From assembly GCA_009801015.1 (NCBI GenBank), contig VHZZ01006103.1:15458-41036 (forward strand): a DNA stretch of 25,579 bases, written 5' to 3'. A program made the translations under genes and the position numbers. Under the pieces are notes generated by a model, which was not told where the DNA came from, did no database searches, and saw only the letters and a program-made list of their open reading frames with translations. Source of the stretch: Silene noctiflora (Eukaryota; Streptophyta; Magnoliopsida; Caryophyllales; Caryophyllaceae). Numbering within the stretch: position 1 is the first letter of the stretch; the number at the start of each line of letters is the position of its first letter. Below are positions 19,101 to 25,579 of the stretch, piece after piece.

Positions 19101-21522
19101 TTTGACAGGTTGATGAAGAAGTCAATGAGCTAATCTCAAGAATCAAACTGGAAGAAGGTAACACAGAGTTTTGGAAGCGACGTTTTCTTGGAGAACAAAT
19201 AATTCATGAGATTGCAAAGCCTGTATCTGAGAATAATTCAGAGCCCGAAAACATAATGGATGACGATGATGATGATGATGATCATGATGATGATCATGAT
19301 CATGATCATGATCATGATCATGATGTTGTGGAGGATGCTTTAAAAGAGGTTGAAGATGATGAAGCTGATGACGAAAAGGAAGTGGAAGTGGAAACCGAGC
19401 AAACTGAAAGTCAGGAAAACATTGTTGACAGAGTTAAGGATACAAATTTAGAAGCTAAAAAACCTCTCCAAATGATTGGAGTCCAATTACTGAAAGATAC
19501 AGAGAAGCCCACAACATCTAAGCGATATAGAAGAAAATCTTCCATGGTTGCAGATGTATGTAAAATGTCTTAGCTCTCTAATAAAACTTTGCGCTGTTAT
19601 TTATCAGTTCCATGTGTTGCCTGCTTTTTTTTTTACTCCAATGAAATTACTTTGGAAATACTTTTCAAATATGTATTGACTGGCGCTTAAATTAACCAAA
19701 TTTGTGCAGAATGATGACGATGATGATTGGTTTTCCTTGGATTTATTTGAGGCATTTAAAGAAATGAGAGAAAGAAGAATTTTTAATGTAGAAGATATGT
19801 ATACCATTGCTGATGCTTGGGGCTGGACGTGGGAACGAGAGTTGAAGAGCAGATCTCCAAGGAGGTGGTCACAAGAACGGGAGGTCGAGTTAGCAATTAA
19901 ACTAATGTCCAAGGCATGTTACTACGTTTCATTTTTATTTTTCTTGGAGTGAAGTGAAAGTATCCTCTAGATTATTGAATTTTTTTGGTTATTTTTTAAA
20001 CTCTGCATCTTAAGCTTCAATCCATTTTTATAATTTTTTCAATATTTTGAATTATATTTTCATTTGATTCTATATTATTTTCTTTAAACTTATTTTCATT
20101 TTTTTTGCGACTTCCATATTTTTCAAAAAAAAAAAAAAAAAAAAATCTACATCTGTGTGACTTATTTTAATTATGTGTTTATTTAGTATTGAGTCTATTG
20201 ACTACATATTATGTTTCCTTTGCCTTCAGTTTTTTTTCATTTTCAAATGATGTTTTATGTTAGCTGACCCGAAATGAACTTCGGATTAAGGCTATGTTGT
20301 TATTTTTGGTGTTGCTGCTCTGTGCGTATTTTACATTGTTACCTGCTTGGTATTGAAATTTTTACATATATTGCTTCACTTCAAGGGATATGAATGGACA
20401 AGAACATATTACTATACTGTCAATCATTACTGATAATTTACCTCAATAACCTGAAAACATTAGTATTAACGGATGCATTCTCATCAGGTGATAGAATTGG
20501 GCGGCACGCCTACTATAGGGGACTGTGCAATGATCCTTCGTGCTGCTATAAAGGCCTCGCTTCCTTCAGCATTCTTGACAATCTTGCATACTACTCACAA
20601 TCTGGGTTACAGATTTGGAAGGTCAGTTTGAGATCTTTTTATTTGTGATTGAAGTATTTTGTCTTTTTTCCATATATTTCTTGAACATGGTTTCCTTATA
20701 TTTACGGAGAGGACGACTTGGTAAAGCAGAATGCTATTATACTAAAACTGATCCTCAAGTAAGCTCCATTGTGTGAAGAGTCTGAAGACCATCTCGACAA
20801 AAACCTTGAGATGATGGTTGAGGCCGAATCAATGTTTCGTATAGTGCTCTTTGCTAAAGACAACTTGACTAAGGCATTCCTGGGATAAGGACTAGTAAGG
20901 TGATTGAATGTCTCAATCACCAAAACTGTTGCTATGCTTAAGTCCCTGAACTCTACTTCAGTCGGATTTCATTCGTAACTACTGTTTTTATCAACACTGT
21001 GCAATTAGGCTATTAAAAATTTAAGAGTTTCGAGGACAGTGTGTGCTCTTCATAAAAACCGTGAGAGACTTGTGACATACCAAAATACCATTAGTTGCAG
21101 GGTGTCTATTGGAACCATGTTATTAGATATAGAAATTGGTTGTCGCAGCCTAATCTCGTTAGTTGCGCTATAAATGGAGGCAATACCATTACACAATACG
21201 GTCACAATAACCTCATAACTCGCACGCGATTCAATGTCATGGGCAATATTTAATACTATGATTGAAACTTTGTAACCTAGCAGACTGATTCAATGTTTTA
21301 AAAATATTCATTGATTTGTTCGACATCCTTGTCAATTTGTACACATGCAGTCCTTTATATGATGAAATAATCACATTGTGCCTCAATCTGGGGGAGCTTG
21401 ATGCGGCCATAGCTATTGTTGCTGATCTCGAGACAATCGGGTTCGAAGTTCCTGATGAAACCTTAGACAAGGTGATCGCTGCTAGGCAATCACCTGGAAA
21501 TGCTGCTGATGAAGCTTCTTGA
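13120..21522 (+). CDS. PTAC3: PTAC3 / PAP1, plastid transcriptionally active chromosome protein 3 (13 exons, 906 aa)
   Basis: PTAC3 is a nuclear-encoded subunit (PAP1) of the plastid-encoded RNA polymerase complex, needed for chloroplast transcription; Arabidopsis loss is albino or pale. I recognised it by recalled similarity along its whole length. Residues 1-~55 are Ser/Pro/His/Arg-rich, a chloroplast transit peptide ending in a basic TRRRRRPKKK patch. About 80-430 are PPR-like helical repeats (VSDVIYDMILAGLTPGPRSY, YNWVIQAYTRAESYDR, LVECFTKYCVVKEAIRHF). About 527-570 form the SAP DNA-binding domain (KAASKMIMAELREELEAQDL, then PTDGTRNVLYQRV). Residues 638-700 are acidic, with an Asp/His run. 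The C-terminus (WGWTWERELKSRSPRRWSQE, DEIITLCLNLGELDAAIAIV) is strongly conserved. Length is close to the ~910 residues of Arabidopsis. Join: 13120-13488, 14751-14922, 15011-15228, 15389-15449, 15900-15972, 16640-16717, 17073-17230, 18249-18417, 18560-19025, 19109-19555, 19710-19913, 20488-20621, 21351-21522. All junctions are in frame; it looks intact. Confidence 0.93.
16098..16328. repeat. Insertion of ~197 bp flanked by a 17-bp direct repeat, in PTAC3 intron 5
   Basis: TTGTCTGGTGACCTATG occurs at 16098-16114 and exactly again at 16312-16328. Between the copies are 197 bases with a T14 run (about 16172-16185) and GTGTC-type words (GTGTCGAACCCG, GTGTCCAAGTGTC) that recall the GTGTCC element near 11 kb. 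A long target duplication fits target-primed (LINE/SINE-type) insertion, though no terminal poly(A) is seen. A segmental duplication is the alternative. Confidence 0.5.
17830..18093. mobile_element. Tourist-like MITE, 264 bp, in PTAC3 intron 7
   Basis: The left end CCCTTTGTTAGGATGGGGGA (then TTTTGGAGGG) and the reversed right end GGCCTTTTTTGGATACAAAA (then AATGGAGGG) align as degenerate terminal inverted repeats. Further in, GGAGGGAAAGGGAGAGGAGG pairs with the CCTCCTTTTCTCTTCCCTCC region, so the element folds on itself. TTA lies on both sides (17827-17829 and 18094-18096), the 3-base duplication of PIF/Harbinger elements. Purine/pyrimidine-rich frames on both strands here are by-products. It lies ~155 bp before the exon 8 acceptor. 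Confidence 0.7.
19292..19321 (+). repeat. PTAC3: In-frame (GATCAT)5 coding microsatellite giving an Asp-His run
   Basis: Five perfect GATCAT units in exon 10, preceded by GAT/CAT units, encode alternating Asp-His within DDDDDDDDHDDDHDHDHDHD. The surrounding region is acidic and probably disordered in the family. The His-Asp alternation is not something I recall from Arabidopsis PTAC3, which has Glu/Asp here. Slippage should make the length variable. Confidence 0.85.
19914..20487 (+). other. PTAC3: PTAC3 intron 11, GC-AG type
   Basis: Exon 11 ends ...LMSK and exon 12 starts VIELGG, which matches the family exactly. The donor at that point is AAG|GCATGT, with GC in place of GT but otherwise good pairing to U1 (the known GC-AG consensus is AG|GCAAGT). 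The acceptor is TCATCAG|GTG. The next in-frame GT choice (TAC|GTTTCA) would add four residues and is a poor donor. Reading on without splicing gives a stop within about 15 codons and would lose the last ~100 residues. Confidence 0.82.
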
Positions 21523-21970
21523 TTGATCCTGGTAGATATCATTTGTAAACTATTGTCTGTAGATTTTCATCTGTAACAATATGTACCCCTGCCTGTGCTA
21601 TATACAGAATACTGTTAGCTTACAATTAACTTTAGTTTCAGGGATGTAGCTCGTGCCGAAAATTTTGGATAGCAGTAGTTATAACTTCAGGAACATGTTT
21701 CAACAAGATTTCCTGTCATATCCTCAGTTTCCACTTTCCAGTTTACAAATCCTCTTTTCCCTTTGTAATTACTTTTCCGATTGTATTTTTTCCCCTTTTT
21801 TCTTGTAGTTACTCTATTGTGTCTATTTCTTTGCAATTCTCTTACTATTCCTCGACATTCATTCGGAATAACAACAGGTATCAGAAGAAGTGCGCCAGTA
21901 AATATATTAGAAAAACCTGTTTGTATGAGTGATGAAAAAGGGAAATCTGGGGATCACTGTAAATCTGAAG
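21523..21970 (+). other. PTAC3 3' UTR and flank
   Basis: T-rich non-coding sequence follows the TGA at 21520-21522. No canonical AATAAA is seen in the first 250 bases. TGTAAAC and TTTGTAA/TGTA-type words near 21543-21580 could serve as plant polyadenylation elements. The weak open frame starting at 21781 runs into the repeats below and is not called a gene. Confidence 0.4.
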
Positions 21971-22110
21971 TATTCCCTCCGTCCATGTCATTTCTTTACT
22001 TTTCTTTAATCTTCATTAAGGGTATTTTAATTATCAAAGGGTTGGTGGATTTAGTTGCTAATGGGCTTGGATATTGGGTTGGAGTCCAAGAGGAAGTCCT
22101 TGGAAAAAGT
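21971..22110 (+). mobile_element. Stowaway-like MITE, left end only
   Basis: TATTCCCTCCGTCCATGTCA, then TTTCTTTACTTTTC, matches the standard Stowaway (Tc1/mariner) terminal repeat CTCCCTCCGTCC after TA. The following GGGTATTTTAATTATCAAAG and GCTAATGGGCTTGGATATTG phrases look like the usual interior. No right-hand inverse end was found in the next 500 bases, so the copy is truncated or decayed; the right limit is approximate. Confidence 0.5.
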
Positions 22111-22116
22111 GTTGGT

Positions 22117-22268
22117 ATCTTTCAATATCTCAATCTCCATAGATTAATCTTTCAATATCTCCATCTCCATAGATTAACTGAACATGAACTTAATTTTTGT
22201 TTTGATGCACCATGTTAGTTTTGTTACACCTAATATATTTTTCACAATATCTCCATCTCCATAGATTA
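22117..22268. repeat. 30-bp tandem repeats
   Basis: Two adjacent 30-bp units, 22117-22146 and 22147-22176, differ at one base: ATCTTTCAATATCT, then C(A/C)ATCTCCATAGATTA. A third, less exact copy is at 22239-22268. They produce the repeated Leu-His-Arg phrase in the weak frame that overlaps them. Confidence 0.85.
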
Positions 22269-22513
22269 TACTCCGTAATTATTCTTCACAAGCATCTGGA
22301 CTTCCACGAATTCTCATACAAGTGAGTCTATTTTTGTATTGCATGTATAGTACCAAGGTACGTGAAATTCGAGATGATGTTAATTGTCAAGCAATCAAAG
22401 AAAAAATCATCAAAAACAATGATACAAGAAAAAATCATCAAAAAGAATAAACTATGAGTAAGTTATATAGCCTCTCATCTATTTACAGTTCAAACTCTTA
22501 CTTAAACTCTATT

Positions 22514-22596
22514 CAATTAACCTCAGCGTTATTCATTGCAATTCAGTTCATCTCATTTCAGTTCAGCTTAGCTTCTTTCAGCCAAAAAAACAAAGC
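22514..22596. mobile_element. Right end of a second TTCAG-family Tourist-like element
   Basis: AATTCAGTTCATCTCATTTC and AGTTCAGCTTAGC lead into TTTCAGCCAAAAAAACAAAG, then C, a diverged version of the right end TTTCAGTCCAAAAGAACAGA, then GCC, seen at 12977-12997. No left end was identified. The same family therefore flanks PTAC3 on both sides. Confidence 0.5.
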
Positions 22597-22802
22597 ATTC
22601 TGCAAAGTTAATTAATCCATTATTGTTCATTAGTGTTGCCTTTGATAGAAAATGTGGGGGGAATTGAAATATGTAATAATTTAGTATTAAAAGTGAGTGT
22701 GTATTTATTTAATAAAAATAAAATCAAATTAGTTTTTACAAGCCACGCGTTTTAACATTTTTCAGTTACTACATTTAATCGGTAAGATATTCCAAATAGG
22801 CT
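22597..22802. other. AT-rich intergenic DNA
   Basis: No gene or element was recognised. It may be the inside of the Helitron whose 3' end follows. Confidence 0.3.
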
Positions 22803-22829
22803 CGTGCATCGCACGGACATTAAATTTAG
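22803..22829 (+). mobile_element. Degenerate Helitron 3' end
   Basis: CGTGC ATC GCACG (22803-22815) forms a short hairpin. Eleven to fourteen bases later comes TTAG followed by T, close to the CTRR-T rule. The phrase TCGTGCATCGCACGG is widespread at plant Helitron 3' ends. The last tetranucleotide deviates (TTAG for CTAG) and the 5' partner was not found. Confidence 0.5.
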
Positions 22830-22900
22830 TCTATATATATTATTAAAAGAGGCCTTTTTCGAGTGATGTTAGAGCGTCCACATCATCTTTTTTAATTTTA
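22830..22900 (+). mobile_element. Helitron-like 5' end directly after the 3' end
   Basis: TCTATATATATTATTAAAAG, then AGGCC, followed by GAGCGTCCACATCATC, is the usual look of a plant Helitron 5' terminus (TC start, AT-rich, AAAAG, then a CCACATCA-type phrase). Its 3' end was not found in the window, so it is truncated, decayed, or runs further. Confidence 0.5.
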
Positions 22901-23103
22901 GGAAAGTATATTATATGATCTTCCAAGATTATGACAAAGATACTGTGTAATATTTTTAATATCAAAATTATATTTTACATAAAAGAGTTTTTTGATTATC
23001 AATCTAACCAAAAAGTATAATGCAAAAATTTAGAAACTTAGATATTTGGATTTGTTGCGAAAAATGCTTTTATTTGCGTATACATTTCGTATTATTTACT
23101 ACT

Positions 23104-23267
23104 TACTCCTTTCCATTGAATTGTTTACATTGACACCCACCCACAGAAAGGTATAAAAGTAGACAATGATATATGGGTCATTTAATTGATCAAAAAATAT
23201 TCATATATAGAAACGTAAACAGTCAGAGAAACGAGGTAAAATAGAAAACGTAAACAATTCAATGCTA
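23104..23267. mobile_element. Small Stowaway-like MITE, ~165 bp
   Basis: ATTGAATTGTTTAC at 23115-23128 is matched by its perfect inverse GTAAACAATTCAAT at 23250-23263. The left outer bases TACTCCTTTCC are a worn version of TACTCCCTCCGTCC. Size and AT-rich interior fit Stowaway MITEs. The outer right end is decayed, so ends are approximate. Confidence 0.62.
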
Positions 23268-23268
23268 T

Positions 23269-23543
23269 GATTATCATAAGGTGGTGTGATTCAATGATTA
23301 TAAATAAGAGTTATCATTGAAACATAGATATCAACATAAAATATTTTGAGTGTCTCAAGTATTGTGATAATACAAATGTTAAGCACGTAAATATTTATAT
23401 AGGCGATTATATATTAGTAATATTGGAATATGTTTATTTAAAAAAAAACTATGAAAATAATATAATTATATTTGTGGTAAAAAAAAATGTTATTATCATA
23501 GTATAAATTTCATATAATTTACACATATTGAAATTGTGTAATT

Positions 23544-23581
<38 letters not shown>

Positions 23582-23901
23582 ATATTAGAATATGTTTATT
23601 TAAAAAAACTATGAAAATAATATAATTAGATTTGTAGTAAAAAAATGTTATTATCAGAGTATAAATTTCATATAATTTACACTTATTGAAAATTGTTTAA
23701 TTTTTAGTTAATAAATTTGTCTCACATTGAAAAATAATGTAGGTGTGATGAATATACTACGTATAAATAGTTGAATTATCCAAAATANAAAGATTATCAT
23801 AACGTGGGGTGACCCCAAGATTATAATTTATAAATAAGAGTATCATTGAACTTAGTATCAATCAAAAATCTTTAGAGTCTCTCAAATATTGTTAGTATAA
23901 T
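23269..23901. repeat. Local duplications around an AT microsatellite
   Basis: One pair: GATTATCATAAGGTGGTGTG (23269 on, to ~23374) and GATTATCATAACGTGGGGTG (23792 on, to ~23901), sharing ATAAATAAGAG, ATCATTGAA and GTCTCTCAA-type phrases. A second pair inside it: about 23418-23543 and 23580-23704 (AATATGTTTATTTAAAAAAA, then ACTATGAAAATAATATAATT), separated by the AT run. The outer pair, ~520 bp apart, could be worn terminal direct repeats of a small element or a simple duplication. Confidence 0.65.
23547..23578. repeat. (TA)16 microsatellite
   Basis: An uninterrupted alternating AT run of about 32 bases sits exactly between the two ~125-bp duplicate copies. Confidence 0.9.
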
Positions 23902-24907
23902 AAGGGTGTCGAACCACAAGGATGGCGGGGTTAGATTGGTATAAGTCTTTGTATTGCTCTAGTTTAGTCGATGCAAAACATGTGAATGATTAACTATGCT
24001 AACAAACTAGGCTACGATATGAAGTAAACACACTCACACAAGAACGTAAAACAAGAGTAGAGAAGCTAGGGTTTCCGGGTTCGTCTAGGTAGGTAGAGGG
24101 AGATGCAAAGGTCTACTAGAAACGGGTCAAGGTTACGGTCAAGGTTTAGTCTTAATGTCTTAGGCTTATCTTAAGCTTACCATAATACTTTCGTATCATG
24201 TCAAACTCATCACATACAAGCTATCAAACATCCCTATTCATCGTCATGCAAGAGAGATATTAAGCATAAGTCAAAGAAAGGCAACTTTCCTTCACACATT
24301 TCATCGAACACTTTCAATGCAAGCATGTAAAGACTCAATTTTAACCCATATTCAAATGTAAACAACTCATTATCATCTCACATGTTAACCTAAACTCCCC
24401 CTTTAACCCTGACCATACACTACTCAAACATAATTGCAACAAATAAGATAAAAGAATGAAACTTTAACAAGAACAAAGCAAGAACAAGCATAATGTAAAG
24501 ACAAGTAGTAAAATAGCAATGAACATGTAAATAAATGAAAGAACATGAAATTAAGAGAAGAATTATACCCATAATAATTAAAAGAGGAAACTTGGATTGA
24601 ATTGAAAAGGATGAATGTCTTCCTCCTTCAAATTTCANCCCAAAACTAAATGTAAACTATTGAGAAAGTAAAGATATTGAATAAACTAAAGAGGATTTAA
24701 ATTATTATGAAAGAAAGATTGTAACTTGATTAGAGGAGAAATTTGATAGAGTAGATAAATTAATTAGGGTTCTTACATGTTAAGAGGAAAAATAGAGAGA
24801 CTAATCTAATCTAAAGTGTATAGAATGTTTCTTAATACAAATAAGAGAGGAGCCTTATATAACATCCCCTAATTACAAAACTAATAAGACAAAATATATT
24901 AATAACC
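23902..24907. repeat. Repeat-like non-coding tract, possibly retroelement-derived
   Basis: No coding is seen. GGGTGTCGAACCACAAGGAT at 23905, then GCTAGGGTTTCCGGGTTCGT near 24068, are phrases I associate with dispersed plant repeats, often untranslated parts of LTR elements. On the minus strand TTATATAAGG (around 24854-24863) looks like a TATA box. No LTR ends, primer site or protein were identified, so this stays unclassified; any element here is a worn fossil. Confidence 0.35.
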
Positions 24908-24953
<46 letters not shown>

Positions 24954-24975
24954 CTACTACTACTACTACTACTAC

Positions 24976-25023
<48 letters not shown>
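24908..25023. repeat. Compound (TAA)n(CTA)n(TAA)n microsatellite
   Basis: About 15 TAA units, then about 8 CTA units (24954-24976), then about 15 ATA units make ~115 bp of triplet repeat. It marks a sharp boundary between AT-rich DNA on the left and GC-rich DNA on the right. Confidence 0.92.
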
Positions 25024-25026
<3 letters not shown>

Positions 25027-25579
25027 TACAACACCAAACACTCACGTTGAAACACGCACGAAAACAGGGCAGGAGGTCCTCCGCCGGTCAACCGGCGGCC
25101 GGGAAGGTCACCGGCAGCGAGAGTCCTCGAAAATGGCTAGGAAATGGTGGCGTGGTGGTGGGAGTCGGGAGGCCGGAGGCCGGTGCACCGTCATANGAAA
25201 CAAAGCGTGCATATCTGCGCAAAATTGAAGAGGGCTGGAGGTGGGAGGCGGTATGCCGGCCGCCGGTTGCTTGGCCGGCGCCGAGAAACTCACAGCAAGG
25301 TAGAGAAGTGAAGGAGAGCGTGTGGCAGGCCGGTGCACCGGCAGAAGGGCTGCCGGCAGGGGAAAACAGGGCATTGTTTGCTACATCGATATCGACGGTT
25401 TAAGGAGGGAGTTGTGGGTCGTGGTTGCTGCTGTTGTGGCTTCCGGCTATTGGGGAGTGTTGGGGGATGACGGCGGACATGGGCGGTGGTCATTGGTGGT
25501 TGTATTGGTGGCTGAAATGGTGGTTGGAAATGGGTAGAAGGGGAAGTTGTTATTTGTAGATGTTGATGGACGGGGGTGT
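25024..25579. other. GC-rich tail of unknown nature
   Basis: The base composition jumps here. Words such as GCCGG, CCGGCGG and GGTGGTGG recur (CCGGTGCACCG at 25180-25190 and 25330-25340, a repeated palindromic phrase). Open frames exist on both strands but overlap each other, are Gly/Val/Ala- or Pro-rich and show no family. They may belong to an untranslated part of a repeat continuing past the window. I cannot call a gene. Confidence 0.3.

Larger units (their letters stand above)
13489..21350 (+). other. PTAC3: PTAC3 intron set and splice sites
   Basis: Twelve introns: 13489-14750, 14923-15010, 15229-15388, 15450-15899, 15973-16639, 16718-17072, 17231-18248, 18418-18559, 19026-19108, 19556-19709, 19914-20487, 20622-21350. 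Lengths run 83-1262 bp. Donors are GTAATT, GTATAA, GTAAGG, GTGTGC, GTGAGT, GTGAGT, GTGAGA, GTGATA, GTGATA, GTATGT, GCATGT and GTCAGT. Acceptors all end in AG (for example TTTGCAG, TGTGTAG, TTATCAG, AAATAG, AATCCAG). Phases in order are 0,1,0,1,2,2,1,2,0,0,0,2. Introns 1, 7 and 12 are the long ones. Intron 1 and the first half of intron 7 hold no recognised element; intron 12 (729 bp) shows no recognised gene or repeat. Intron 11 contains an A22 run near 20126. Confidence 0.85.

Noticed and set aside
19914-19928. Alternative GT donor four codons downstream (TAC|GTTTCA) for PTAC3 exon 11
   Set aside because: Weak donor that would insert A-C-Y-Y into a conserved join; the GC donor gives an exact family match.
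20702-20923. Open frame in PTAC3 intron 12, considered as an extra exon or captured gene piece
   Set aside because: Minus strand, no family match, and exons 12 and 13 join in frame without it.
21781-22218. 145-residue open frame with a hydrophobic start
   Set aside because: It starts at a non-ATG codon in T-rich 3' flank and runs through a Stowaway-like end and 30-bp tandem repeats; no family resemblance.
25023-25537. Open frames on both strands in the GC-rich tail
   Set aside because: They overlap each other in opposite strands, have biased Gly/Val or Pro/Arg composition and no recognisable domain; stop-poor GC-rich DNA explains them.

Overview
The window is nuclear DNA of a flowering plant. 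It holds one large spliced chloroplast-protein gene, the stump of a plant F-box gene, and otherwise AT-rich intergenic DNA made of plant-type transposable elements. It is probably a eudicot. Element styles such as the TTCAG-filled Tourist-like MITE suggest Caryophyllales, but that is a guess. There is one 890-base assembly gap (12022-12911) and single ambiguous bases at 160, 23788, 24638 and 25196.

Region 1-3255 is the 3' part of a Ty1/copia-type LTR retrotransposon fossil (SIRE/Maximus-like): a decayed downstream reading frame, a polypurine tract and a 3' LTR. Its outer end lies against a minus-strand F-box gene (3260-3676) that keeps its N-terminus and F-box and then stops at the junction. 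Region 4020-9890 is AT-rich repeat DNA full of GTTACC/GGTAAC motifs. Its core is a minisatellite with a 25-bp dyad every ~115 bp, split by a 1936-bp non-autonomous Helitron (5970-7905) with a 3' hairpin, a CTAG end and an A/T target. The Helitron carries a 379-bp Mutator-like fold-back element. Region 10080-13000 holds a short tRNA-type SINE, ACCCGA-rich DNA, a GTGTCC-rich TIR element and Tourist-like elements packed with TTCAG repeats.

The main gene, 13120-21522 (+), is a PTAC3 (plastid transcriptionally active 3 / PAP1) orthologue. I assembled 13 exons with every junction in frame, giving 906 residues: transit peptide, PPR-like repeats, SAP DNA-binding domain, an acidic Asp/His tract and a conserved C-terminus. 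Its product should enter chloroplasts and join the plastid-encoded RNA polymerase complex. Intron 11 uses a GC-AG splice pair, intron 7 carries a 264-bp Tourist-like MITE, and intron 5 has an insert flanked by a 17-bp direct repeat. A TTCAG element ends only ~120 bp upstream of the start codon.

Region 21523-25579 contains the 3' flank, a partial Stowaway-like end, 30-bp tandem repeats, a second TTCAG-family end, abutting Helitron-like 3' and 5' ends, a small Stowaway-like MITE, local duplications, a repeat-like tract, a TAA/CTA microsatellite and a sharply GC-richer tail that I could not classify. I found no RNA gene and no wholly novel system. The most useful observations are the PTAC3 gene model with its GC-AG intron, the base-exact Helitron insertion into a dyad minisatellite, and the F-box gene cut off by the LTR element.
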